From the NCBI GenBank assembly GCA_018398805.1, contig JAGFBZ010002135.1, positions 90,346 through 154,345 of the forward strand: a stretch of 64,000 nucleotides of DNA, in the 5' to 3' direction. The notes beneath the pieces were generated by a model, which saw only the letters and a list, made by a program, of their open reading frames with translations, did not search any database and was not told where the DNA came from. The translations under genes and the position numbers were made by a program. This document shows positions 1 to 11,930 of this stretch, in pieces (the first letter of the stretch is position 1; the number at the start of each line of letters is the position of its first letter). The stretch is from Hirundichthys speculiger (taxonomy: Eukaryota > Chordata > Actinopteri > Beloniformes > Exocoetidae).

Positions 1-198
1 AGCTATTTATAGCCACAATATATGCCATAAAGGACTGCGATAAAACAATTATAAAAACCCCAAACACACAGCAGCATCCTGGTTCCAGACTAACAAGATT
101 AATGTTATGAAGTGACCAGCTCAGTCCCTGGACCTGGATCCAAGAGAAAACATTTTTAATGTCACCTGATGAGTTATGTCTGAGGAAAAACCAAGACG

Positions 199-1311
199 AA
201 GGAGTGCACGATAACTATCGGGCTGATAACAGGAAATTATGACGTCATTCCGATAAGTCCGATATCACGACGAATAACCCCGATAACATTTATATTTCTG
301 TCAACACAGCAGTGTCTCGCTCCCTCTGAGCCTTGAATGACCGGCAGTGAATGTTATGTTCAAGTGACGTCGGCATAATCAGAAAAACGATTACTCAATA
401 AGGAAAATCAAGAATTCCCCTCTAATGCCAGAAAACAACTCGTTAACTCGGTCATAATTTTAGTAGATGCTGACTTGAATTGATATTCGCAGTATTTTCC
501 CACATGTTACACATAAAAAAGAAAAAATAGAAAAGGCTGAAAGAACGACTAGCAAACGAGGGTAACATTAGAATTTACGTTACACCTTGAATGCAGCCTG
601 CAGCACAGCGCTTGATCACAACAAACATGGCGGCGTGGAACTTCGTTAAAGTTTCAGAAGAAGATAGTTTGGTGGTTATTTGTGACGAATCCTCCGAGTG
701 AATTCTACGAGGAGGGAAGCACAAGCTTTAATACGTAAAACCTGATCAGCCACCTACAACATAACAATCGCTTCCATGGAGTTTTGAAATCGCGCTAACG
801 TGAGCTAATGCTAATATGCGCAAGCCAGCAGCAGTCTTCCCTCCTCTCCCTCATCTAAAGCTTCCATGAGATAAAACAAACAAACAAACAAAAAAAAAAT
901 CACTGAACCTCATTTACTTTAAAGGTATTAATTTAAATGGAACCACAAGCCAAAATCCTTTAAATGTTAATCTTTTTCAGTTAGTAATTCTGATGCATGT
1001 ATTTCCATCAGTTCAAGGAGCCTTTATTTTTTCATATCAGTCAGTAATGAACCTTATTTAAGTTGATGTGAGATATCAAATAGGTTTGTTTGATAGCTTT
1101 AAGAAAATGTTTGAGAGGCTTGATAATAGTTTTTCAATGGAAAAAATATTTGTTCATTTAAAAGTCCAAAACTATTTTTGATTTTGTTCATAGTATTGAT
1201 GTAATGATCTTAGGTATATGTGTGTGTTATCGTTTATCGTTATCAGCCTTAGGAGCTGAAAGTTATCGGTTATCGGTATCGGTTTTAAAACACAGTTATC
1301 GTGCATCCCTA
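199..1311. mobile_element. hAT-type element with BED zinc-finger remnant, copy 1
   Basis: Ends resemble AGGGGTGCACGATAA and TTATCGTGCATCCCT, flanked by an imperfect 8-base duplication (191-198 and 1312-1319, six of eight matching). It is a diverged copy of 61124-62348. Near 627-750 the plus strand reads AAWNFVKVSEEDS followed by Cys/Ser positions of a decayed BED finger. Non-autonomous and old. Confidence 0.8.
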
Positions 1312-1319
1312 CCAAGAAC

Positions 1320-2172
1320 TGCAGAGGAATTATGGGATGTAGAAGCTGGTCGACTCCATGAACACAGATGTGCAGCAGTTCTCAGAAACAGTGGTTATAA
1401 ATAAACAAACAAACAAAGAACAGCATTTATGGGTAAACTAAATATATTTATATATATATATATATATATTAAATATATATATAACTAAATATTGGTTCAG
1501 GGAGTCACAGGGAAGATGAACCTTGGAGCATCTCTCAGTTTAGACAGTGAATCTTTGAGCTTGGACAGAAAAATGCAGACACTGCTAATTTTTTTTTCAA
1601 CAGCCTAATATCGTAAACGGTAACACATTTGATCATTAATTCTTTGTTTTGATTTGGAATAGAAAGTGCAGTGTTCCCAATGCGTTTGTGTGTTTGGAAA
1701 TAAAAGCTACCGTCAGGATTTTGAGCTTCACCCAGTTTTTTTTTTTTTTTTTTTTTTAAACACACTGCTCCTATTGTGAACAGAACTGTGCACGGCCAAC
1801 GCTCACACTCAAAATCAAATCTGCTGATGAGGTCACATGATTTCCCGCCGGCTACAGATGGATTACCTCGGTCCACCTACCTGTCTATTCAGGGCCACTT
1901 CTTCAAAGAACCAGCTGTCTTATATTTTTATTCTTTGGACCAATTACTCGACCGGTGGGGTTTAATATTCATTCAAAAGAGCCAAAAAGCTTCAGCTGTG
2001 AGCCACATGACATTTTCTCTATGAATCATGAATGTTTTTAACAGCGTGAGCTGTAGTTTAGTGCTCATCATTAAATATTAGTATGCTGACACACTGACAC
2101 AGTGAAGCAGTGAAACTTTACCCTCGACATCAGCACATTGATTTATCACCGTTCATGAGCGCGTAAGATGAT
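1320..2172. other. intron, unassigned AT-rich DNA
   Basis: Intron between the last visible exon and the left edge. It holds an AT microsatellite at 1441-1490 and a T run at 1735-1757. No coding similarity was recognised. Bases 1-190 are likewise unassigned. Confidence 0.5.
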
Positions 2173-2180
2173 GACGGCAG

Positions 2181-3505
2181 CAGGGGCGGATCTAGAAAAA
2201 TATTTATGGGGTGGCAAGAGGGGGGGCAGGGATTTTTGAGGGGTGGCAACATATGGCAGGCGTATATATTGAGGCAGTTATCGCAGTTTGATGAGAAATA
2301 GTAGACAATATAATTTACACTCATTTAGTATTTCTCTTTGGTGTGAAAAAACTATATATGCTGCCTTTCCTCTTCATTTCTGTAAGATTCAAAGTAACTT
2401 TACAACGTTTTCCTTGACAGACGTTGAATCAATATTAGCTTTTGTAGCTTACTTTACACAGAACTAAAGTCAGACCTAGCTAACATTATATGTATAGTTG
2501 GCGAAACAATAATGTTCTTAAACCTGAGTTTTGTCATCTCAAAATCAGCATTACAAGTAAACTCGCACAGTGCTTTCATTATTATTTCATTATTTGATAG
2601 ATGGTTTATCAGTTTTAACCTCTTTCCTCCCGTGTCTCCCTTCCTCACGACTCAAAAGAGTCTCGTGCCGCTCTCGCGTTCTCTTGTGCTGCATTCACTG
2701 TATAGTGCTGGGCGATATGGAAAAAATCATATATCACGATATGGACTATTTTATATCACGATAACGATATATATCACGATATACCATAATAAAGTATGTT
2801 TTCAGTTATTCTCTGAAAAGTTTGACAAAAATGTCATTGCTTACTTTTCAACTTTATTTTGAAAGGACATTTAGCTGAATTGTCACAAACATACATTTTA
2901 GTGCAGCAAAAACAGGTAGGTACAGAGGTACAGTAGCTTTCACATTTTTTTTAAAGTGCACAACAGTTTCTGAGAGGAAAAACACATTTTTGCACTGAAG
3001 TTCAGCTATAAAAAAATAAACACAAATTATTTTTCAACTTTCTGAAATCTGTAACCTTGTAGTGCAAAGTTTGCAAACCAATATAAAGTGTCTAAAGTAA
3101 ACATCAGGGTTGAAGAGAACTCTGTTTAAGGCATTAACCATGAATAAAAGTACAAACATAAAAGGCTACTTTGTAGAAGTAGATATGATTCTATCAAATT
3201 TATCGTTGCAGGTTATTTAATTACATATTTGCTGTAATATTTGATAAAATTATGTTAGAAACGATAGAAACGATAGAAGAGAAATGGCACGATACACACT
3301 TTTATATTGTCCCCACGATATGTATCGTCATATCGCCCAGCACTACACTGTAGTCGGACATCGGAGCTTCGCGCTCGTAAATGTTAAATTGGCCATAACT
3401 TTTCTTTGAATTCATTGCTGCCAACTGGGGTGGCAGCTGTGGTGGCAAGGGTTAATTTTAGGGTGGCATTTGCCACCCTATGCCACCCCGGTAGATTCGC
3501 CCATG
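2181..3505. mobile_element. hAT-type element (CAGGGGCGGATCTAG ends) carrying a nested MITE
   Basis: Left end CAGGGGCGGATCTAG, right end ending GATTCGCCCATG, with a perfect 8-base duplication GACGGCAG at 2173-2180 and 3506-3513. The sequences next to each end repeat the word GGGTGGCA / TGCCACCC. A complete CGATAT MITE sits inside at 2703-3345. No transposase frame survives. Confidence 0.85.
2703..3345 (-). mobile_element. CGATAT hAT-type MITE, copy 1 (family A)
   Basis: Inverted ends TAGTGCTGGGCGATAT and ATATCGCCCAGCACTA flanked by CACTGTA on both sides. It runs opposite to the other family A copies. Both ends carry arrays of TATCGTGATAT-like words. No open frame of note; the middle is a conserved AT-rich stretch shared by all seven copies. 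Confidence 0.9.
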
Positions 3506-3792
3506 GACGGCAGCGTTAGCTGAAAGGAGCTGCTGCGCTGAAATAAATACGGCTGAAGTGACGTGTGCCATTTAGGATTTCATGGGGGGAAAATTATATT
3601 TGCAAAGCTGCTAAGCATTCAAGCAAAAAAAAAAAAATATTAAAGATATTAAAATGTTAAGCACTTAGAAGCTTCAATCCAAAAATATGAGGGATGAAAA
3701 ATGTCCAGAGCCCCTGCTGCGCGAGCGTGAGGGCAGCTGCATGCTAAACCAGAGTCGTCACAGCAAGGTCATCTCAGGGATTCAACACTCAC

Positions 3793-3908
3793 CAGGGGGT
3801 TCCTGAAGAATTCATATTTGGCATAGTTCTTCCTGAAGAGGAATTTGCTGTCGCTGCTCATGGAGGCCTGAACCTGAACCACCAGCTCGTGGTCCTCCAG
3901 ACATCTCT
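3793..3908 (-). CDS. grb10: grb10 exon, end of RA domain and RA-PH linker
   Basis: The acceptor CTCGTGCAG precedes 3908 and the donor CCCCTG|GTGAGT follows 3793. The first two bases complete the Glu codon from the RA exon, and 38 codons follow: [20 protein letters not shown], then [18 protein letters not shown]. The [13 protein letters not shown] and [11 protein letters not shown] blocks are GRB7/10/14 family signatures; the second lies in the linker that packs the RA domain against the PH domain. The exon ends in phase 0. The next exon, expected to continue toward the PH domain, is not found in bases 1-3792, so the gene continues beyond the left edge. Confidence 0.96.
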
Positions 3909-4150
3909 CTGCACGAGGACACACAGGCAGACAGCGTTAGCCACGTCAGCGCCGCTATCGCCGGCTCTTCAAAGATAGCGACCGAGGCGAGCCGGCTTGT
4001 TTTAAATCCATCTATCATTGGAGTTTTTCTTTTCCTTTTTTTATCTGGGAATCACTTTGCAGCACATGTTCAGATGAGTGCTGCTCTAAGTTAATAAAAA
4101 CTGTTGCAAAAATGTACATTTATATGGATTTTCTTTCTTCCTCTTCCTAA

Positions 4151-4966
4151 TAGGGATGGGCATAATTAATCGATTAATCGATGATTGATCATTAAGAATT
4201 TGGTCGAAGAAATTAATTTTCGTCGATGAACAGAACGTTTTTTTTTTTTTTTTAACAATCTGAATGTAGGTTATCAGTGCACGTCCTCAAACAATGCGAT
4301 GCATTTCTCTGTGCCACCGATAGAAATTTGCCACCAGGGGGCAACATTTCACCATCACCCTACCCTGGCTGGACTCAGTTGTTACATGCGAGCTTCTGTA
4401 GGTCATCGGCTAATCATGAAGCGGTCGCGGTGAAGTGTGGCGTGGAACCATTTTAGTTTAGAAAATGACCAAGTGTACTGCAATCACTGCAATGCTAATT
4501 ACAAATACAATTAATCGACAACGACAATGATGTATCACTTGAACAACGCGCATCCAAGCCTTGTAAAGGACGGTGGAGGCGGTTCATCATCAGCCTAGCC
4601 TAGCCTAGCCTAGCCTAGCCTCAACTCGGTGTTAGCACGGACCAGAAGGAGCTGCAGCGCACATCGAGCACACAACAAGCGCATCTTTTTAAGAAACAAA
4701 AAGTTGTCCTTGTTAAGTAGTCTCCTCGATATCTCTTGTTTTATTATCGTTGTTTTTTTAAAGAAAAGAAACAGGAAATGTCACGTTATTCTCGACCACA
4801 AACATCCGGGCCACTGAACACATCTGGGCATGCGCGGGCCATAGCAACCAGGCCATAGCAACCAGGCCAAAGGGGAAAACAAACGTCACGCCGATATCGA
4901 GAATATTTGTGATAGTTTTCAATATAAAAATGTTAATGATTAATCGATTATTAATCATTAATTCTC
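4151..4966 (+). mobile_element. hAT-type element with BED-finger pseudogene
   Basis: Left end TAGGGATGGGCATAATTAAT followed by ATCGATTAATCG repeats; the right side repeats the ATCGATTA words but has lost the terminal bases. An 8-base duplication CTTCCTAA at 4143-4150 and 4967-4974 frames it. Between about 4440 and 4560 the plus strand reads VWNHFSLENDQVYCNHC, a stop, then YHLNNAHPSL: the W..F, C..C and H....H positions of a BED finger, typical of hAT transposases. A CCTAG repeat (five units) lies at 4594-4620. Confidence 0.85.
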
Positions 4967-4974
4967 CTTCCTAA

Positions 4975-5566
4975 TATGCTCAATACTGACATCATATTCT
5001 GGGAGCTCCCTTTGGTTTGATGGGCAGAGACGTTAAACTTCCATTAAGATCCAGTAAAACTTTGCATCCACCTTAAAAATGTTGAGACCATTTTATCGCA
5101 CGATTACAGTCCGAATTATAAAATAACAGCTCGCGCCATCTGTTGCCAGTCTGATCTAGCGTTTCTATTTCTGGCTCGTGCGCGCTGAATTTACGTGCGT
5201 TTTTTCCCCGCGTACGAAGCGGCGCCTCATCCTCGTTGCTCAGAATGACACAGCAAGAAAAAAGCTCCCGTTACTAAGAGACGAGCGAGAGGTTAAACGA
5301 GGAGGGGCCGTGAAATAGAAGAAGCACTGTGAGAAAGGGAGGGAGGAGGTGAAGGTGGAGAGGAGAAGTGGTGTGAGATGGAGAAATGGGAGGAGGAGGA
5401 GGAGGAATGGGGGGGGGGGGTGTTGCAGGAAGATGATGTCATGTATTTAGGCTGATTGCTGAGAGCAGCAAAGCCATAAGCAAAGTACAAGCCACAGACA
5501 AACACACAAGTGCACATTAAGAGCTCACAAACGCCTAACCTGCCCGCCGAGCGCCCGAGAGGCCTC

Positions 5567-5612
<46 letters not shown>

Positions 5613-5744
5613 ACATCTGTGTGTTCTCTCCTTTTTTTTCCTAGCTGGGGGCAAACGTTCAGACAGGGAGGCAGATACGTATATAAAACGCATACAAAGA
5701 GACTCCCCTTCTGACATTAACTCAAAAGTCTTATTTAATTGAGG

Positions 5745-5791
<47 letters not shown>

Positions 5792-5903
5792 CACACACAT
5801 GCTTGTACGTATATTTTGGTGAAACTGTGGTCACTGTTTCTGCTATAAAAGAGTTTTCTGGCTGCACTTTCGGGTTGGAAATGTCTGCACTCTGTCTGTC
5901 TCT

Positions 5904-5941
<38 letters not shown>

Positions 5942-6297
5942 CGTGCGCGCGCGTGGGGGGAATTTCCTGTGGAAGGTTTGGGAGCGCCTGATTGGTCGGG
6001 AGGACTAGGGGCTCGTCCGACGAAGACCAGCGATTGGCTGCTTGCTGCTCTGGTATGACGCTTCAGTCCACCGCCCTCCTTCCTCCTTCTTTCTTTCTTT
6101 CTTTCTTCCTCTCTTCATCTCTCCCTCTGTTTTTCCCCTCCCTCCCTCTCCTCACCTCACATTCCATCTCTCCAGTACACTTTTTTTTTTTTTTCCCTCT
6201 CCCCCCCCCCAGGAACGCAGAACAAGCAGGAAAGCACAAAGCGATCCTTTGACTCTAAAAATACGACTTGGGAGTAGAAAAGCCGAACACAGGACAA

Positions 6298-6372
<75 letters not shown>

Positions 6373-7004
6373 AAGAAATGAATAAAGCTTCAAAGGGAGT
6401 CACGGCGAAAAAAGTGACGAGGCGAAGCACGAGTCCCGTGTTTCCTTTCTTCTCTGCTTCTCTTTCATCCCTCCAAGCAAATACGTTGTAGGCAGAACAT
6501 GGAAAACGCTTAATCCCGCAACTACAGGCGTGCACGTGCTCGTGCCACGCTCAAGCGGACATGTGCGCAGGACGCACACGCTAAAGTGTCCACCTCCCTC
6601 TAAACAGAGTTTAGACGAAGATGATACACGTGTGCAGATGCGTCAGATAAGATAAATAATCAGGAACGTAGCAGCGAGCTAACCCTCGATAGCCTCGTAT
6701 CTTTTATCTGCAGATTGCCTTTAATACACTTTCAAGGCTCTTCATGACATAATGTTAAAGTTGCTGCTTAAAGACACGTATTTATTTGAAAAAAAATAAG
6801 CAATAATACTCAGCGCTATGTTTTGGAAAATTTTTTAAATCCTGGCTGTTCTCAGAGAAAGTTAGTCGACCGCTACGTCATAAAACTACATAAAACATTA
6901 GCATAGATGCGTGGAAGTCGGCCCGGTGTCCATCCTTGCAAAGAGAAATCTCAGAAGGATTATTTAAAATAGATAAGAAGAATTGCGACACAGCGAGACC
7001 TCAC
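4975..7004. other. grb10 intron, low-complexity rich
   Basis: Contains (CT) 5569-5606, (CA) 5749-5799, (GT) 5904-5939, TTTC repeats near 6089-6107, and (GA) 6302-6368. The flanks 5100-5570 and 6370-7004 are otherwise unassigned. Long reading frames here are just translations of the dinucleotide repeats. Confidence 0.7.
6302..6368. repeat. (GA)n microsatellite
   Basis: About 33 uninterrupted GA units, the longest pure dinucleotide tract in the window outside AT repeats. Confidence 0.97.
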
Positions 7005-7161
7005 CAAGGCCGAGGATGGGGTGGTGCTCCACCAGCGTCCAGGCGTTGTCGTCCACGCAGTGGCTCTTGTAGACCAGCAGCTGACAAACGTCTCTCGCCG
7101 TCATGTCTGCTGGGATCTCCACCACCTTTCCCGCTCCATCCTCGCTCCACACCTTCACTAT
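7005..7161 (-). CDS. grb10: grb10 exon encoding the Ras-associating domain
   Basis: TTGTGTTTGTAG precedes 7161 and CCTTG|GTGAGG follows 7005. The exon encodes [20 protein letters not shown], then [20 protein letters not shown] and [12 protein letters not shown], ending with one base of the Glu codon completed in the next exon. This is the ubiquitin-fold Ras-associating domain of the GRB7/10/14 family, which binds activated Ras-type GTPases and works together with the PH domain at the membrane. [25 protein letters not shown] is nearly invariant in GRB10. The exon is 157 bases with no disruption, so the gene looks functional here. Confidence 0.97.
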
Positions 7162-8378
7162 CTACAAACACAACACACACACAAACGGGAAAACGGGACC
7201 GGTGAGCGTTAAGAGCAACGGAGGTCACACGTTCAGGTCTGAGACGTCCCGGCCTCTCCCAGGAATTCTTTAATTAAAAAACGGAAAATATAAAAACAAC
7301 AGCGACACTGTTACCTCCATGACCAGGTGATCTGTCAAGTCCACATTATTCTGTCACTGGAACGTGAAGGTGCGTGAGATAAAAAAAGAGGGATGACGTC
7401 CAGGAAGCGTTGGCCTCACTTCAGCTCCTTTGTCCCACAACACAGACAAACTTCCCAGAATGCACATCCGCAACCGTGCATCCGAACCCAAAACGGCACG
7501 TCCCGCCACACGCAACAACACCCGCTCCAGGAAATAAAAATCTACCGGGCGGATATTCACACTTAAATGGCGAGACGGCGCGGCGCACTTAAACGTGTTG
7601 CGTTTTGTCATTAAAGATGTCACCGCTGGGAGCAGCAGGCGGGCAGAACCGCCCATTGTTGCGCCATTTTGAACCGTCCCAGCCAAGCGCCCGAAAACGA
7701 AATTTAAAACCGGGTGTAATCTCGCCTCCTCCTTCCGAGTGTGCGTTTGCTGCACAGATGAAAGCGGACCGGCCGCTTCGCGCTACTGTAGAAACAGATT
7801 CCCAGATACGCACCGCGTAGAGCTGCAACGCATTACATAAACACACGTATGAGCGGATGGTCGTTGGAAAGTGGCTGCAGACCGGAGAGACGACTCGGAT
7901 CATCTCCCCCCCGACACGTGACAGACGAGGTACAAGTGTGTATGTTTATGTGCAGCCCCCCCACCCCACCACCCCCCCACACAGCAGAAAACCACCCAGG
8001 AGCAACTGTTGAAAATTACATGAAACAAGACACAGAAACCCGGTGATGGCCGAGGGGCTGGAGAGCAGGCGGCGGCGGGGGGGGGGGGGGGGCGGAAAAT
8101 TAATTCGGACAATCGCAGCGCAAAAGCAACGAGTCTCAGAAAAGGCACAAAACATCAAAAGCAACGAAAACTCCCAAGTGCAAAATGTAACAACGTCATC
8201 GCACTTTTTTTTTTTTTTTTTCCTGCAAAACTTGAAGACAGCTTCCCACATGTCACAGAAAAGAAAGAAGAAGAAGAAGTCATTCTATGACGCAGGAGTT
8301 TTGTATGAGGAAAAGTTTACTGGGGTGAGTGAGGGGGGGGGGACGCATCACTCCCGACGGACACACACACACACACAA

Positions 8379-8416
<38 letters not shown>

Positions 8417-8463
8417 CACGACGAACATCCGGTAAAGAAAATGGAAACAGACGAGTCTCTTAC
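7162..8463. other. grb10 intron between RA exon and candidate microexon
   Basis: Includes a G16 run at 8077-8092, a T run near 8205-8221 and a CA microsatellite at 8361-8414. No repeat family or extra exon recognised. Confidence 0.6.
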
Positions 8464-8489
8464 CTCCACGGCCTGAAAGAGGCAACAGT
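8464..8489 (-). CDS. grb10: candidate grb10 26-base microexon
   Basis: The fourth exon ends in phase 1 and the RA exon starts in phase 0, so a connecting piece of length 2 modulo 3 is needed. On the minus strand CTCTCCAG precedes 8489 and GAG|GTAAGAG follows 8464, enclosing exactly 26 bases that would read (N)CCLFQAVE and run into [12 protein letters not shown]7 and GRB14 also have a short hydrophobic lead-in before the VKV strand of the RA domain, so this is plausible. A closer acceptor (CCTCTTTCAG before 8472) would leave a 9-base exon, which breaks the phase. The donor is strong and the acceptor moderate. Other connecting exons in the 22-kb intron cannot be excluded. Confidence 0.42.
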
Positions 8490-8499
8490 CTGGAGAGCA

Positions 8500-8596
8500 G
8501 GATGGCATTTTCACACTGAGACGCTCTCCAGTGACACGGAGGGACAGAGACGGAGGGAGGGAGGGAGGGAGGGAGGAAATGGAGCAGGAGGAGAGG

Positions 8597-8628
<32 letters not shown>

Positions 8629-10090
8629 CACAAAGGGGGAGGGAGGGAGGGACAGATTGGTGAGGCAAACATAAGCGAGGTAACAGGGAAGGGTTGGGGG
8701 GGGGGAGGAGGAGGACGAGAGTGAAGGAGAGACAGAGCGAAGGAGGAGACAGACGTCCTCTGGTGCTGGACTGCAGGAGCAGAATGAGCAGTCGTCCTCG
8801 TCCTCCTCCTCCTCCCTCTCCTCCTCCTCCCCCGTCCTCCTCACAATGGATTAACCCGGTGTGGGATTTTTAAACGGTGAGCTGCTACCTGTCACCTACT
8901 CTCTTATCTTCAGGATTGTGTTTCATCCACCTGACCCTAACACCCCCCCCCCACCCACCCCCAAACCAACCAGCTCCTTTTACTGATGGCGCCACAACAG
9001 AAGTAACATCCCCCCCCCCCCCCGCCCCCCCCCCCCCCCCCCCCCCACACAAGCTGAAACTACAGCCAGTCCTTCAACATCCCTTATTCTTCTGCATCCT
9101 CTGACATTTTGTCCCCCTCCCTCTTATCCGCCTCATCTTCCTCTTCCTCCTCCTCCTCCTCCTCCTCAGCTGGATGTGAAATACTGTGCGAGAGTGGTTG
9201 GCCCATAGCGGCGAGTGTAACGTACACGACGGCTCGTCGAGGTTCGCACGAGGAAGGAAAAAGAGAGAAAGAAAATTAACAACAGTGGAGTGATTCGATC
9301 TGGAGCTGTACGGATCACGGGCCAGGCGTCCGGGCTTTCCAGAGCGGGTCAGGAGGGACGGAGGGGGTGGGGGGGGGGGGGGGGGGGTTGCTCAGCAAAT
9401 CTGCCCAGCCTTGAGAGAGACCGACAGAAAAAAAAAAAAAGAGAAAGACTGGAATAAAGAAAAAAGAAGGGAGGAACAGAAAGAGAGTGAAGATCTCTGA
9501 AGGAATGTCAGTAATGTAATATTGAGTCATAATCAGGCTCATGTGTAGTCCACGGGCCAGAGCAGCTGGCCGCTAATACAGCGGCGAGGCACGCACACAC
9601 ACACACACACACACACATGCACACACACACGTGCACTCCCTTAACGGTATAAACTATGAACACCAGCAGTTTAGTTTTTAAACTTTCCTGCTCAAGTTTT
9701 CCTCCGGCATCACGCTCCGGCTCAGAAACCATCTGGACGGCAGTCCAGGCGCTTGGCTCTGGTACAACTATACATACTTATGTGTGGGTACGGAAATATA
9801 ACATATAGATGCATGAAATAAGCATGAGCAGGAAGGAACAAAAAAAAAAAAAAAACATACGTGGATAAATTCTTCCTGCTATACCGCCTGCTGTAAAATC
9901 TGTATTATCTCTGGATTATTTCACTGTATATATCTGTCCGTTTACACTAGGTTACTTTTCTTTTTCTTTTACTAGACAGGGTATTTTGAAATCTCTAATT
10001 TGTAAATTGTAAATTTGTAATTTTTTGTACATTGTGTAGTATTTAAAGTGTTAATTTACTTATTTTATATGTAGAATATTGTTGTTTTTA
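8500..10090. other. intron, purine/pyrimidine and homopolymer-rich
   Basis: Holds GGA/GA tracts 8550-8760, C runs at 9010-9046 broken by one G, a G run 9363-9387, (CA) 9595-9630, then AT-rich DNA. No coding content recognised. Confidence 0.7.
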
Positions 10091-10093
10091 TAG

Positions 10094-10168
10094 GATGGAG
10101 CACTGCAACGAAAGAATTTCCCGCAAGGGATTAATAAAGTATTTTCAATTCAATTCAATTCAATTCAT
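10094..10168 (+). mobile_element. LINE 3' tail fragment
   Basis: GATGGAGCACTGCAACG followed by AATTTCCC..GGGATTAATAAAG and a CAATT repeat. This is the 3' tail style of fish L2/CR1-like LINEs that end in a short simple repeat. Confidence 0.6.
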
Positions 10169-10774
10169 TCACTGTTTTTTTTGTTTTTTTTTTAATTTCT
10201 CTGTTTTATTGTTTCTACATATAGTCATATGGTCTTCTGGTAACTGTGACATCTTGAATCTCCACAGCAAGCTTCATCTTCACATAATGAAATTTAACTC
10301 ACCTTGGCTTATCCCCCTCCCCCACCTCCCTCAGGAGCCTGTCACAAGAGGGTGAGGGGTAGAAATGTACAGGGATACTGGTCATACTGGTCTTCTATGG
10401 AGCTTATAGTAACACACACAACCACACACACACACACACACACGGTTTGGAGAGGTCAAGGACAGACACCTGCGTGCACGACACCGGAGAGAGGCACAGT
10501 ATGAACAGGGTCAGAGGTCAAACAATAATCTGCTCCAGGGTCAAGCCCACTTGACCGAAGGGGTTTATGAGCGCTAACCCCAAACACAGTCAGGCTAACA
10601 AAGACACACAAACACACACCATTGATCTGGTTGTATTAATCCCAAACCGAATCTTCCACAGTAACATGACCTGTAGGGAGCAAAAGCACTCGACTCCCTT
10701 CACTTCCAAACACTATCTATCTAGATTTTCCTGACAGAAGTAGCTAAATAAATCCGGAGGTGTACGGGGCTTTA

Positions 10775-11700
10775 CTCTCCTGCTCACATTCAGCCAAATG
10801 CTACAAAACGTATAGGATGGTGCTGCACGCTGCAAGTTGATAATGGCTGCGGTTACATGATGTTTTTTAATTCGGGATAAATAATTAGGAATTAAATAAT
10901 TCCGAATTAAACTATTTTCCTTCGAGTTTACATGGAAATAGTAATTCCGAATTAAGGTTTACATGGAAAACACGTTTGTTCGGCTTTATCCAACTCCGCT
11001 TCAGGTCTGGGGGTTGGGAAGGGTTCTGATTGGATGGGGGGGGGGGACGTCTTTACATCTACCGGAAGAAAACAAACTTAGCTAACTCGGTTAGCAACAA
11101 CATTTCACTTATTTTTGACCTGGGTGGCGTCTCTATCTGTGAAACCTCCTTCATTTAACCTGGCCGCTACAACTTTGAAAAGCTCACAATTTTTATGTTT
11201 CCTGCCATCTGTTCTTTTAATTATTTCCAGTTCCTCCAAGCTATTTATTAAATAAATCGTCTCTGCTCTTGAACACCGTTTACTGCGTGCTGCCGTTTTG
11301 AAAACAAGCCCAGCGCGGAATATAAGCGTCATCACGACAGACGGGCAAGAGAACTAGCATGCGCAGAAAGACGGGAATTAATTTAAACAGGAATGAGTGT
11401 AAACATGACCCGGAATTATCTAATGCGGAATTAAAATGGGAATAAACCAGCCACTTACTTCGGAATTAAGTTAATTCGGAATTGACATTTTCATATGGAA
11501 TTAAGTGTTTACATGGTAACTTTTATTCGGCTTTAACTTTAATTCTGAATTAAAGAGGAATTAAACTTCCCATGTAAACGCACTGAATGACTCTAAACAT
11601 CCAAAAGCAACTCAAGACTTTCTGAGAGCAAAGAAACAGAATATTCTTCAATAAGTCACCTGATCTAACCCCAAAGATCATGAAGGCAGAGGGGCCCCGA
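10775..11700 (+). mobile_element. Tc1-like transposase remnant split by a Myb/SANT element
   Basis: Bases around 10785-10845 and 11586-11700 join into the familiar fish Tc1-like text: CAGCCAAATGCTACAAAACG, then GATAATG, then GACTCTAAACATCCAAAAGC and onward to the Asp-region of the DDE transposase. The break at 10845/11586 is exactly the insertion of the element at 10846-11585. Many changes; not functional. Confidence 0.7.
10846..11585 (-). mobile_element. Myb/SANT-carrying DNA transposon, copy a
   Basis: Ends GCTGCGGTTACATGATG and CATGTAAACGCACTG, with GGAATTAA/TTAATTCC words repeated inside both ends. AATG is duplicated on each side (10842-10845, 11586-11589), so the target duplication is 3-4 bases. 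The minus strand from 11335 to 11105 encodes AARSKRCSRAETIYLINSLE, then ELEIIKRTDGRKHKNCELFK and a DRDATQVKNK end: a Myb/SANT-like DNA-binding domain as found in the accessory protein of PIF/Harbinger-type transposons. Superfamily placement is inferred. Confidence 0.8.
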
Positions 11701-11776
11701 ACAAGCAGTAACTGAAGGTGACTGACTGGAAATGTGGAGAAAACTCACAAAAATAAGGAAATTTGAAATGTGATTA

Positions 11777-11930
11777 CCGTATTTTCTGGACAATAAGCCC
11801 CTACTTTTGTCCCGTGCTTTAAAGTTTAAACCATGAGGTTTATACAGCGATGCGGCTTTTCTATGAATGTTTCTTCAGCCCTCAGGGGGCGCTCTAGCAG
11901 GAAGTGCAAAAACCAAAAAACAAACCAAGT
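11777..11930 (+). mobile_element. pogo-type element fragment (CCGTATTTTC end)
   Basis: After a TA, CCGTATTTTCTGGACAATAA starts a fragment with the GGCTTATA/GCGGCTTT words of a widespread TA-inserting family. Only one end is seen. Related fragments: 40084-40230 and the fuller 44091-45189. Confidence 0.55.

Noticed and set aside
1..3792. The next grb10 exon (start of the PH region)
   Set aside because: No minus-strand segment with the expected MNFFPE-type residues and splice sites was found, so it must lie beyond the left edge.
4594..4620. CCTAG repeat as a possible telomere-like array or binding-site cluster
   Set aside because: Only five units inside a dead hAT element; ordinary short tandem repeat.
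6152..6535. Long Ser/Leu-rich and Arg/Glu-rich open frames across the GA tract
   Set aside because: They are translations of a pure GA/CT microsatellite in every frame; no start context, splice sites or similarity.
8416..8844. 142-residue minus-strand open frame covering the candidate microexon
   Set aside because: Most of it is CT/GGA low-complexity translation; only the 26-base segment with splice sites is defensible.
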